From Fasciola hepatica (taxonomy: Eukaryota; Platyhelminthes; Trematoda; Plagiorchiida; Fasciolidae): 64,000 nucleotides of DNA. The stretch spans positions 27,997,001 through 28,061,000 of the forward strand of contig CANUEZ040000024.1 in assembly GCA_948099385.1 (NCBI GenBank). The letters are read 5' to 3'. Positions 21,719 to 32,346 of the stretch are shown here, in pieces. A program made the translations under genes and the position numbers. The stretch's first letter is position 1. Each line of letters opens with the position of its first letter. The notes beneath the pieces are model-generated. The model had not been told where the DNA came from and did no database searches. It saw nothing but the letters and a program-made list of their open reading frames with translations.

Positions 21719-22546
21719 ATGTCAGATCTTTCTAGGGTTAGCTTGGTTTCTCGTAGAGCTAGAGCGGATCTGATGTTAGCTGAGTCAAAGGAGAAGCAGT
21801 TTGCAAAACAATTAAAGTTAGATAAGCAACTCAAACTGCTTGAGGTAAGGAATGAGACGGAAACAGCGAAACAAAGTTTGGCACTTGCTGAGGAAGAAGA
21901 AAATCTAGTCAACTGAGCTGACGTCAAGGGCAAAGTAATGGTCAATGAACATCTTCCTCGCTACCTAAGTGATTGCTACGTACATAACGATGCACCATAA
22001 ACAACAAGCTTATTTCCAGTGGCAGAACCTGCAGTGGATTGTCGTTTGGATTTACCCAAGGTGGAACTGGAGTCACCTGCGGGCTGCTCGTCTACGTATT
22101 GGAGGTTTGTGAAACAGTTTGATTATTACGTCGAAGGTAGAGTTCGAGACAATGGCCAGCGCTCACTTTATTTGGTGCATAACTGCAAGGGACAAGTAAG
22201 AAATGCGGTTGACGGATGTGTTATTTTGCCTCCAACACTGGTATACAATAGGGCTAGAGAAATCTCAAAGTATCTGTATGGACAAGACCACGTAGTAGTT
22301 CATTCACTGATTGACCGCTTACCGTAAGGTTTAAAGCCTCTGGTGGGAGATTTAGATGCCTTGATCAAGCTGTCGTTGAAAATGCTCAACTCTGAAGTTG
22401 CTCTCACACAGATGAATTGCGTGTCAGACCTCAACTCGCTGCAGACCATGGAACGGATTACTCGGGTGCCACCAACGCGTCCCAAGCATTTGTGGGCTAG
22501 GACCGTTGATGATATCTTGGGAAGAGGAGATGAACCCAGGTTCTAA
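21719..22546 (+). pseudogene. BEL/Pao gag remnant, right copy
   Basis: ATG at 21719; 'MSDLSRVSLVSRRARADLML', then an acidic/basic coiled-coil-like segment, a stop (TGA at 21914-21916), the DUF1759-type core from 22019 ('LDLPKVELESPAG', 'RFVKQFDYYVEGRVRD', 'RSLYLVHNCKG'), another stop at 22325 and the next piece to 22546. All pieces are in frame 2, so the reading frame has survived without net indels while stops accumulated. Each stop is one C-to-T or G-to-A step from a plausible sense codon. Same stops as in the left copy. Confidence 0.88.
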
Positions 22547-22714
22547 GATCTACAGCACTTAGCGTCCCGTGAGTCACGGATGGCTCAAGGTATGTTTGGT
22601 AAGCTGGATGCCGATAGCAAGGCTCAAGGGTATCCGCGGTCATCCAGTTGAAGGAATTATGCACATAACCCGCATCCAGAAGCGACACGGTTCACGCCAA
22701 AACAGGGTAGTACC

Positions 22715-23242
22715 TTGTTGGTCGCAGCTAATGGGTGCTCGGTATGTAATGGAATACACACACTTGAGGAATGTCAGCGCTTCCTGCCTCGTGATGTACC
22801 CAGTCGTTGGGCATTGGTTAAAGAAATCAAGGCTTGTTTTCCGTGTCTAAAGTGTGGACATCTACTTAGCAGCTGCCCTGCTTCCACACCATGTTCAACA
22901 TCAAGTTGTCCGAAACGGCACTACTCTCTACTGCGCGGTGCACAGAAGCAGTTTACCGATCGAGTCACGCAAGATACAATACAAGGGCTGCAGCTGAAGA
23001 AGCTGGGTATGGACGACGCAAGAAAGTCTGGGCAGTGGACCAATAATTTTGCAGCTACTCTTGGGCCAGAAGTTCGTGCCAGTTTGGGTGTGCTACCAGT
23101 AAGAGAAGAGGGACCGGGGGGGGGCTCTGTGGAAATTTACGCTCTGCTGGACAGTGAGTCCGATGTGACTTTAACACAAAAAGACCTTATGGAGCTGGTG
23201 GGCCTGAAGACAGCCCCAGCTCACTCTCGATTCAGACCGTAA
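22715..23242 (+). pseudogene. BEL/Pao zinc knuckles and truncated protease, right copy
   Basis: Still in gag's frame. 'CSVCNGIHTLEEC' and 'CLKCGHLLSSC' knuckles, then 'VEIYALLDSESDVTLTQKDLMELVGL'. The last corresponds to the protease active site, but Asp-Ser-Gly is Asp-Ser-Glu, so the catalytic glycine is lost. The frame stops at 23240-23242, about 140 bp before the arm ends. A run of 10 G at about 23115-23124 keeps the frame, unlike the 7-base tract on the left. Confidence 0.87.
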
Positions 23243-23384
23243 TGGGACTGCCACTTGGAATTCGGGAATAACGGAGATGCGGCCGAACTCGATATTAAAG
23301 TCTGATTTCGTGGATTAAGGCGGGCCTTCTGTGTTGATAGGTTATCAATCCAATCAGTCCAGTACTATACGGATGCGTCAAGCA

Positions 23385-23662
23385 TGAGTCGCTCAGCTTG
23401 AAATTCGTTGTGACAATATTCGGTAGTCTCACCTTTCTTATCTAACCTATTGCTGTAGTTCAGCTGCAGTTGTTGATTTGTTGCTCAATTTGGAGCATGA
23501 GAGCCCGGAAGGAGCACTATTGAGGTTTGGTTATTGTAAAATTATTCAATTTTCTGTATAAAGTACCGTAGCTATTTGTAATCGGCTTCGTTTTGAATTT
23601 CGCCGAAATTGGTTGCTAAGCGTTGCTCAAACTTCCCGGTGGCTAGACTTTATAAAATTACA
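23385..23662 (+). repeat. 3' LTR of B-right
   Basis: TGAGTCGCTCAG start, direct repeat of 21306-21575. The last about 40 bp are much more divergent, with an end near ATTACA. It begins eight bases after the inverted-repeat homology ceases. Confidence 0.8.
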
Positions 23663-25879
23663 CCTTGAATTGTTTCCTGATGTTTGAAACGACTATCCTT
23701 ATCTCTACGTTTTTCTAAACAGAGTTGGATTGGCCTGTCAATGTAGTCGAAAAGTGTTTCTATCTGCTGTATGTGCAATTGAAGCCCGTTAGTCATCCAC
23801 CAGTTTTCTTTGAAGGGCCTCGTTGTGAGACGGAAATGGTACTGGACCTCTCTTAGCGCCATAGATGCCGCTACTGTGGTTGGGTTACGTGCTTTTTAAG
23901 GTTTCAGTGAAGTGGATGACTCCAACGACGTGTCAATTTGCAGGCCCGTCATCATATGAATAAAGGGATATGTATGTCAATATATATATACAGCCATGGG
24001 TTTAGTCCTGAATACTTGCTGTAGCATACAAGCATGAGTTTATTCGGAAGCACTACCTCTAATAGCATTTAGTACGGCCCGTCACCGTCTTGAGCTTATA
24101 TTTCTGATGTGCAATTCTTGGTGTTGATATCCGTGATTTTGAACTATTTCCGTAGTGTGTACTTTTCTAACCACTGCAGTTCTGTTATGCAGCCCTCCAA
24201 TAGGGTTGTTTAGACTTGTCGTGTATATATATATATGTATATACATATGAGCAAATTCTTTACGTATTCCACAATCTTGCTTCTATTCTCCTGCACATGA
24301 CCCGCCTGTAATAAGCTTTATATTATTGTAGAAGTAAACGTGCTTACTTATCTAGAAGCTGCAATTTCCCCATGCCTGTGTGACACGTGTGCCAATCAAC
24401 TGATTCTACACGTCTCGTTATTTGAACCTCACTGCCTTCCCTCTGACAAGGCTACAGGAGGTCGCTCAAATTCTTGCGTTGTTTGATGCAAAGAGTGCTC
24501 ACAGTAAAGCTATTAGGACTTTTATCAGTTTTCTTAGAATCTTGGGGATGTCAACATCAACAGGGAGGCACAGAGCGGGATACGAAGACTAATAAGTTCT
24601 ACTGCAGTTGGACAAATCTATCACCAAACGCGTGACATACAGGTAGCTGCCACCAGCCGAGCAACAATGTATGCACACCAAGGGGCGGTCTTCTGGCTAA
24701 TCCAACATCACAAGGCCAACTCCACTGAGCCGTCAATGCTACCTCCAGGGCTTACTTTTACTGGCAATCATTAGCACAACGAATCCGATTGATTCTACTT
24801 CACAAATGATGCACTCCAAAAACCGTTATAAAAGTAAAGCTGTCAATCGATTACATCTATCACGTGGCACATTGTGTATGCCGCACTGTAATTTCAATCA
24901 CCAGTGGCCCACTCCCACATACGTGAAAGACCCACGTACTAGCTCTCCCAGCGAAAGATAATGAATGCTTCTAGAGAACGAGAGCGCATTCCGATATTTT
25001 TCAGAAACCAGTGGCCCCTGAGACGGTTCCCGGTCGTTCATCATCCGGCCAGGGATTGAGAGCACTGTGATTCGTTTTCAGGCTTAATTATTGGTTTGTG
25101 AACTGCAGGCTTTGAAGCTGAAGCCGGTGTGAAAACCGTATTTGAATGCTGCCAGCTTCTGCCTACCGGCCGATTCGTACACGAACTGCCAACGGAGGCC
25201 GACTACTGGCCAACCCGAACCTTCTCGGAATGGTGTGTGGCACAGCATGCGCATCAGCTTATATGACACTTGCACCAGTCACTTGTGACGACCAGGTCAA
25301 CCAATGAATTGAAAGACAACTGACAACCATTGATTGGCACAACGTTTACGAAGTATTCAGTATTCGCGATTTCACTAGTTTTAACCAAATCCTCGAGCTT
25401 TCAAGGACCCCCTCAGCATCAAAATTGCTGGCAAATAATCCACCACTACGTAAGGAATGACTTATCCAAACTCAGGCAGAAACTGTCCTTACTTCCGCTC
25501 GCGACGGGGAAATGTGTCGGAGGTGGCACCAACGGTTGCCACGTGCGCGAAATTTACGGCTAAACAAGCGATAGGTGGGGTGTGATTGCCCGGTCAATAC
25601 AACCGGATATTCTTAGCATATTATTCGACGGCCTGCAATTCATTCCTAATGGAGCAACAGTTTTTCCCCTCGTTGCGACAAAGCTCAATTAGCAGAAACG
25701 GCGACATTTCCTTGTCCGCCCGCTGCCCCTGCGACGAATCCCCACCAACAGCTTGATGTGTGAGGTCTTTGCCTGGTACGAAAAGCCCCTGTGTGATAAG
25801 TTTCGGGATAAGCTAGCACCGGTGCAGAAGGTGACCGGTTGGGCGGATCTTCAAGTCTTAGGACTAGTATAAAACCACG
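23663..25879. other. Unassigned DNA
   Basis: About 2.2 kb with no recognisable gene. A TA-rich microsatellite lies at 24221-24250. The part nearest 25880 may hold a heavily decayed continuation of Gypsy element C (RNase H or integrase), but I see no motif that supports it. Confidence 0.5.
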
Positions 25880-26480
25880 TAAACTGGACACGACGCCTTA
25901 GCAGAGCGAAGAGAGGCAACTCGACTTGAGCAAAGTTATTATTGAACCGGCGATAGTAAGGCAATTAATCCGTTAGTCGGCGAATGTCATCAGCGGATCA
26001 AGGTGCCTGCCATGGTAGGACGACGATAGGCTTCGCGGGGTCATTTTTCACCCTCCGTGTGAATAATAGGTGTCCCAGGAAAGTCACCTGAAATCAAAAG
26101 ACTTTACACTTTGAAGATTTCGGCTTAAGCCCAGACCGTCGGAGTCGATCTAAGGCTTGCCCAAGGGGGTCGGTTTATCCGGTAATGTTTCCCCCATAGC
26201 TGACCGTGTCATCCAAATATAACCTGGGGCGCTGAAAATTTGCCCCCCCCGGGGCTATTTGGGCCAGTTGCCGGAAGACGGCCGGTGCGTTGGTTAGTCC
26301 AAATATCATAGTGCGGAATTTGTACAGCTTTGCAGGTAAGACAAATGCAGTTTTGCACTTATCATCAGAAAGAAATCCCATTCTCCAATAGCCCCAGGCT
26401 AAGGCCAAAGTAATTGTGTCGGACTCTCTTCAGTGTCCAAAGTTTGGTCTAATCTAGGTAGCGGAAACGAGTACCGTATC
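25880..26480 (-). pseudogene. Gypsy reverse transcriptase remnant, element C
   Basis: Open piece 26408-26175: 'ALAWGYWRMGFLSDDKCKTAFVLP', 'LYKFRTMIFGLTNAPAVFRQL' and 'RPRLYLDDTVSYGG', i.e. RT motifs B to C with the catalytic box YLDD at 26208-26219. Continuing on the same strand, 'QVTFLGHLLF', 'DPAKPIVVLPW' and 'LPYYRRFNNNFAQVE' followed by 'LFALLRRRVQFTW' give the thumb and connection through several frame changes. Upstream 'FPLPRLDQTLDT' precedes motif A. Matches a general Ty3/Gypsy RT; inactive. Confidence 0.87.
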
Positions 26481-27002
26481 ATATTGCTATTCAGTCGTTT
26501 TTAGTCGACACGTAGTGTGAGACACTCGTCTTGTTTTTCTTCACCAGGTTTACAGGCGACGCCCATAGCGAAGTTGACGGTCGGTTGTATCTCGCCGTGG
26601 CGTATCGCGTACCAGTTGTTGTACTCCATGATGGCAGTGTATGGGTATCCTCTGCCGTGTGGAGCGAAGCGGTGGTGTATAACCGGTCTCTATTTATTGT
26701 TGTACTAAATTTGTGCGGCGAATTTCACTACGACTTGCAGAGATATCTGAGAAGTTGGTCAGCAGCTTACTTGTGTCTTCCAGCTCTGGAGGACGTACAT
26801 CTTGGGCTACCCGTGGTATTATCGGTGGCCCCTAATCAACACTGTCTGCGACGATGAGTCACCGTTTTTGCGCCTGACTGAAGAAGTTAAAGGACATACT
26901 GTCCTATTTTTACCGCACCTGGTGCAACACTAATCTCAGCTTGGTAAATAGCGAGACAGTGGAGGTCTTCCACACCTGCTCACTGTGGCTTATTGACAAA
27001 AG

Positions 27003-27320
27003 TCAGGGATTAAGTCGTGGGAAGGAAACCACATTGAATGTTACTTTTGCATAGACTGTCGGTCCAACAATGTTTCCGCTTGCTGCAACTAAACCACCGT
27101 TAGCGTACTGTCGGGTGTCTGGATAACGCCGCACCTGGTCTCCACGAGATCGAGAGCATGCGGTCCCAGGATCAACGAGTGCTTGAGCCCATTTACCCCA
27201 CAAACAAGAGTCTACTTTTAGTGTCATGATGATGACTGAATATTTGAAACCGCGAAACTTCAAGACAGACTCACTTGATCGATTGGAGCAAATGCTCACT
27301 CCATAATGCCATACCGACAA
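27003..27320 (-). pseudogene. Gypsy retropepsin-like remnant, element C
   Basis: A 105-codon minus-strand frame with 'LVDPGTACSRSRGDQVRRYPDT' and 'GGLVAASGNIVG'. This resembles the aspartic protease of Gypsy elements, with the active-site Asp-Thr/Ser-Gly changed to Asp-Pro-Gly. Its place upstream of the RT on the same strand fits the gag-protease-RT order. Assignment rests on this motif and position only. Confidence 0.6.
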
Positions 27321-27493
27321 CAGTAATAACGCAGTAGGTTATTTGGGAACTCTTGAATTCTTCAATGAAATTTGCTTTATGAAACAAATAGCAACACCAC
27401 GACACAATAGGATAAAGATAAGCAAATGATACCTCTACTTGAGGGACGCACTTCTCTGTTCTTCGGAGTTATGGGCTCGTCGAGGGTCCCTTC

Positions 27494-28308
27494 ATGGGCC
27501 TCACCCGTCAGTGTCGGAAGAATGGCCGCATGGAGTTCACTTTCTGGACAGGACATTACTCCCTTTTTATCATGTTGTTCCATTTTCGGCCTATTGATTT
27601 AGTTCGCGCGTACAACCAGATCCCTGCAGAGGGGGCCGATGTCTCTAAAACTGCCATCACTATGTTTTTTGGGAAGTTCGAACTTCTGCAAATGCCTTTT
27701 GGACTCAGCAATGCAGCCCAGGCCTTTCAACGATTCATGCACGAGGCAACTCGTGATTTGTGAAGTGTTCACGTATACCTGGATGATATTTTGTGGCTAG
27801 TTCTTCAGAACAAGGGAACGCCGCACACTTACGGGCACTTTTCGAACGCCTTAGACAGCACGGCGTTACGATCAATATCTCAAAGTGCGAAGTAGGCCGG
27901 GCGGATATCACCTTCATAGGACATTCTGTTTCATCCTCGGGTATCCGCCCTCTGTCAGATAATGTTTCCGCTATTCGCGGCTATCCTGAAACCCAGTCTT
28001 TTCGCCAGTTGCGCCTGGGGAATTTCTACCGCCGATTTATTCCTCACTGTGCGGAAACGATGCAACCTTTCACTGACCTGTTGCGCGGAGGTAAGCGGAG
28101 TCTCGTGTTCCCCGACGCGGCACAAGTCGCATTTGCCTCGGTCAACGATGCTGTCACCAACGTAGCTCTTCCTACTCACCCCGACCCTTTGACTCCTACC
28201 TCGGTAGTGATGGATAAACTGGGCACAGAGGTTAGAGCGGTTTGCAACCGTTGCAACGGTTGGTGGACGATTTTTAGCAACCCTCAAATTTCTTCTCTGA
28301 ACGCCTGA
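27494..28308 (+). pseudogene. Gypsy RT and connection, element D
   Basis: First open piece: 'RPIDLVRAYNQIPAEGADVSKTAI' (motif A with Asp) and 'FGKFELLQMPFGLSNAAQAFQRFM'. A TGA at 27761-27763 interrupts just before 'VHVYLDDIL' (YLDD, 27776-27787), where the frame goes on. The second open piece (27793-28308) gives 'FERLRQHGVTINISKCEVG', 'ITFIGHSVSSSGIRPL' and 'NFYRRFIPHCAETMQPFTDLL', the RT thumb and the tether to RNase H. Clear Ty3/Gypsy RT in sequence and spacing; non-functional because of the stop and frame changes. Confidence 0.92.
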
Positions 28309-28309
28309 A

Positions 28310-29735
28310 ACACACTGAATCTAGCTACAGCACATTTTGCGGGGGGTTACTGGCCATCTATCTGGGAATCTGCCATTTTTGACACCCTGGAAGGCCGTTA
28401 GTTCATGGTGTTTACAAACCCTAAGCCTTTGGTTCACGCATTTAAGTCAGCTTCCGAGCGATACTCATCAACCGGGGTTTGCCATCATGATCTTCTATCA
28501 CAGTTTAATTTGGACAGATAACACTACTATAGGGTGTTCAATCCCGCCGCCGAAGCCTTGGCGCGAGTAGGTCAACTGAGTCCGTCACAGACGCCTAACA
28601 TCGACTTAGACGCAATGGTATATACTCAGGATATGATTCCTGGCATCGAACAACCTCGACTGAACGGTTCCTCGGGCTTGACGATACTACCTATCCCAAC
28701 TTCTTAAAATACCATCGTGTGATGTGAAATAAGGTCGCCATAGGCCCGTGGTTCCTGCTGCCCACCGTTTTTCATCTTTCCTGACACTTCATAACCTGGC
28801 TCACCCGGGCGTGTTGGCCTCTATGAAACTGATAACTAAGCGTCCTGTTTGAAACAGTGTCAAAAGACATGTCCGTCAGTGGTCCCGTGTTTGCCTGCAG
28901 AGTCGGGGTTTTACGACCCTTAGGCACACTAAGACGACGTCAACCACTATCGTGTAACCTAAAACACGTTTTCATCATTTACGCGTCAACCTCGCAGGAC
29001 CACTTCCATCTTCGCTTGGGCAGGTCTTCATACTCACGTGTTGATCTTTCTACTTGCTGGCCGCAGACGATTCCTATCCCCCGTCCCGCGTCGGAAGAGG
29101 CAGCAAAAGATTTCTTGACCGGCTGGGTTAACCATTTTGGTTGCCCAGCAATGGTGAAACCGATCGTGGTCCCCATTTTGAAGATTTTTTGGGGAGCCTA
29201 ATCACTAGGCTCGGTTACCAGCGCAATAAGATGAGTGTTTTCCAACCTCACGCCAATGGTATGGTTGAGTTTTTCCACCGGTAGGCACAGGCCGCCCTTC
29301 CAGCAAACGTTAATCCCTCCTGAAGCGGAACACTACCACTAGCGCCCCCAAGCCCGCGAAGTACCGTTGGGGTGGAATTACGCACAACGTTGGCAGTACT
29401 CGTATATGCCTGTACGCTTCGTCTGCCTAAAGGGTTGGTAGCCCCCACACTAGCCCTGGCTCTCGACCACGGCCATTATGCCCAGGGCCTTACATAATAC
29501 ATGCGATTGTTCAAGGCCCACCCGCTGCTTAAATAACAGTTTGCAAGTCATATCCTAGCCGTATTAGAAACTGCTACCCATTTATTCCTTTGGGTCGATG
29601 GTGCTCGACCACCACCACAGCCGCCGTCTTCGGGTGATAAAACTTAGGGAAAAAACATTCGCTATAGATAGCAGCGGACAACATGACACCGTATCCATCG
29701 CCCGTCTCAAGCCTGCCGTCATAGATTGCTAGCCG
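28310..29735 (+). pseudogene. Gypsy RNase H and integrase remnant, element D
   Basis: After 28310, 'FTNPKPLVHAFKSASERYSS' corresponds to the Gypsy RNase H segment with the conserved 'TDHKPL' spoiled. 'TSWL'-like linker text is followed by 'LHNLAHPGVLASMKLITKRPV' at about 28785-28850, the integrase zinc region. Then 'FLTGWVNHFGCPAMV' (about 29110-29155), 'ITRLGYQRNKMSVFQPHANGMVEFFHR' (about 29200-29280) and, near 29575, 'THLFLWVDGAR' with 'VSIARLKPAVID' near 29700 mark the core and C-terminal domains. Frames change repeatedly. Confidence 0.82.
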
Positions 29736-32346
29736 TCCGGGGAAATTTGCAATTGCTTGAGACCTCCAGTGACCCCGCATCGAGCGAGTTTTCACTCGAA
29801 CCACCCACAGGTGAGAGCCCGGAATTTAGTCCGCAGAATCTTTAACCGTACCCGAAAGACGGCGTAGCCATCGCGGTGGCTAACTACGAAATCCCGTCCG
29901 CTTTGCCGGTTCCTTGACGATTTCAACCAACGATTGTCTGCGCTTGGTTCGAAGGTTTACCAAGGGTCTTTCAAAAATTAGGCACCAAAAATTAGTGTCG
30001 GTAGTTATAATCCCACTTTTTTCTGGTCTCTTGGCAGCCGCGAAAACGCGAAAAACCATTCGCGTGTTGACATTACGTTCCAAAATCCTCCGGCGCCCTT
30101 AGGTGCTATTTTGTTCTAGTTTGCGTTGCCCTCTCACAAACTGATTCACACAGTCACATTGGCTTCATCCTTAGCCTTGCCGACTCTGGCGCACGCTCAG
30201 GGAGTATACCACTTACTGGAAAACGGAGGATTGGTCAGCGTAGTACCGTAGATGACAACCAGATGCCCTCTAGATTGACCTGAGGCGGAGTGTTCAGGCT
30301 TGCTAAAGTATGAGACGCGTGGGCGCCAAAACGCATTTAGACAAAAAAATCGGACCTTTGGAGTGCAGGCGCCGTCAAACTCACCAGCAGTCGTTTGACG
30401 CCGCCAACAATATAACGAACAAGCCGCGAGGAGCTCCTGGACTGTCAATACTTCCAGCTTATCGCCACGATCGAGGCCCAATTCAGTCTGACTTATAGGA
30501 GGAGGCCTCCTTAGTGACAGCCATCTTCTTTCATACCTTTACCACGCTTATTGTTTAACTGAGCGCTGAATGCCAAGCCCGGTTGCCACATGACCGCTGC
30601 TCTTGCGCAAGCTCTCACGCACGCTCCCAAGTACACAAAAAACATTACCTCTTCCAGTCATCTCTTTTTCACGGGTCTTGGAGAATATCGTTCTTGGTAA
30701 CATTCGTACAGTCTCGAGCATTAGAGTAACGTGCAAGTTGTCCACGCAGCACGGAGTACCCAAGAACGGGTTTAAAAAGGAAACTGCTAGGAGAGATTAA
30801 GCCACCCTAAAAATAAATACACTAAAGTGAGGTAGAAGTAAGACTGGCGAACTTCCTTTGCCCTCCAGCGCTTGGCGTCAAAGGTGTGACGGCATTTACG
30901 CTTAAAATGCCTTCGTGCAATTCGGTCTGGATGTTTCTCCCAAGCGGATTGATTTATGTCCTGAGGCAGTGAACGGCTACCCTTCTTCAGGCGGTTAGTA
31001 TTCCTTCCGAAAGCGTGAGACATACTAATTGCACGTAATCCAGCGGAATATCCTGACAGTTTCAATAGTTACGGATGAAAAAGGACTGTCACCGATGCGG
31101 TGGCGACAATAATATTAATAATAAAAATAACATCAATAGTGCCGGTTCATTTCAGGAACACCCGAAGACTGCTTGCACAGAACGGGGGGCCAACGAGATA
31201 AAATTGCTTAAGGAAGCTGTAGATAACTACAGTCGTGAATCGAGTGATGCCTTGCTAGTAGTCAGAAAACTAGTGTCTAGCCACAGAGGCGCTTACGCAA
31301 ACCCGTGGAGCAAAGATTATAGAACTAGAAACTTTCGGGGAAGACTAAGAATGAAGTGTGTGTTTTTGGCCATCGAAACAGGAACAGCTTGGTTCAGGCT
31401 GCTGAAACAAAGTTTGTACATGGGGTGGCAAGAAAGATGATGATTTCCAGAAAAGAAAGCAGTGTCACAATATAAACCCTCTCTCTTTAGACGACTGAGG
31501 GAGATGTCTACGAAATAGCAGATTGTGAAAGTGTTCGTTTCCCCTGAAAAAGAGCCACTATTAAAAAAAAACTTGGCTGCATGATCATATGGTATAAATG
31601 AGGTCACAATAAGGAGCCCTGGATATTCAGGTGGGTCTATGCAATAAAAATGAGTGTAAAGGCTGTAGTGTTTGCGTGAAAAAATGCCCGGCAAAGCTGA
31701 ACCTGAAGGTCAGATGGTCATGTCGCCCAGGATATGATGGAGTCGCCCCATCCGAGTTAGTGTGTATAATTTTTAGGCCCAAACTAGCGTGTCATCGTTT
31801 TACCTTCATTTTTTCCCTTATATTGGAAGTTCTTGCAGTATCTACTGTAAGTATTGTTCAGTTATAATGGAAAAAATTGTGATAGACTTTCGGGGCACTC
31901 GGTTTTCTCCATTTTTGGGGGTTAGAAAACTGGAAAAATGTATTTGTTTTACAACCACGGTGACATATTGACGGACATGGCGACTTATTGAACAGATATA
32001 TGACCCATATTGGCCGTAAGTACCATTAAAATTTGAAATGATAACTGGATCATTTTTTTCTGCATATTTTTGAACATACATCTTTCGTAGTGTGCAACAT
32101 TGGCACTACAAGGCCCGATGGCTCCTTAGTCATGCTCGCCAGCCTGGTCACCCTCAAAAGGCCGGCGAAGCAAGTTCCGGAGCCTCTCTTCGTCGAATGT
32201 ATGTACTAAATCAAAACTGGAGAAGATTACCTTTACGAACTGACTTGGAACAGCTAAGTTGTGGAATTGAAATATCATTTGCCTCGCCAGCTATTTTGCT
32301 GTGACTAGTCAGACGATCTTCAGAAGTAATCTACGAGCAACTGGAG
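29736..32346. other. Unassigned DNA, possible 3' part of element D
   Basis: About 2.6 kb. The first few hundred bases may be the 3' noncoding part or LTR of D but no partner LTR is present. Frames at 30787-31065 (-) and 31075-31440 (+, 121 codons, Asn-rich) match no family I know. Confidence 0.45.

Larger units (their letters stand above)
18746..23377. repeat. Right arm of 4.6-kb inverted repeat
   Basis: Reverse complement of 1942-6569 with few differences. It contains, in order from the spacer, the unassigned flank (18746-21305), the 5' LTR (21306-21575) and gag/protease of B-right (to 23377). At its outer end the match stops within pol, and a second LTR begins eight bases later. Confidence 0.95.
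21306..23662 (+). mobile_element. Internally deleted BEL/Pao element (B-right)
   Basis: LTR 21306-21575, leader, gag, zinc knuckles and start of protease, then directly a second LTR-like copy (23385-23662). RT, RNase H and integrase are missing. Total about 2.36 kb. The left, inverted counterpart continues into pol at the equivalent of 23377, so pol was lost here only. No clear target-site duplication is visible at the ends, and the two LTRs diverge in their last about 40 bp. Confidence 0.85.
25880..27325 (-). mobile_element. Ty3/Gypsy element fragment, minus strand (C)
   Basis: Read on the minus strand from 27325: a retropepsin-like stretch (27320-27003), the approach to the RT (about 26760-26500) and the RT core and thumb (about 26480-25880). 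Order and motifs are those of a Ty3/Gypsy pol. There are many frame changes and no LTR recognised. It lies head to head with element D, whose RT starts only about 150 bp away. Confidence 0.82.
27470..29735 (+). mobile_element. Ty3/Gypsy element, CsRn1-like, decayed (D)
   Basis: RT (about 27470-28110), RNase H (about 28110-28580), integrase zinc region and core (about 28740-29450) and the C-terminal region (about 29560-29735) follow in the order typical of Ty3/Gypsy elements. The wording of the protein recalls the CsRn1 group of flukes. Stops and frameshifts occur every few hundred bases. Gag and protease are not upstream, where element C begins on the other strand. LTRs not recognised. Confidence 0.85.

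Noticed and set aside
1942..23377. Giant DNA transposon with 4.6-kb terminal inverted repeats (Polinton-like or cut-and-paste)
   Set aside because: No transposase, DNA polymerase B, packaging or capsid genes in the spacer, no target duplication at the outer ends, and the outer ends fall inside a BEL/Pao pol gene.
31075..31440. 121-codon + strand frame starting at an ATG, Asn-rich, with a CxxC at the start
   Set aside because: The Asn run comes from an AAT-rich simple stretch, and nothing downstream matches a known family. Not enough to call a gene.
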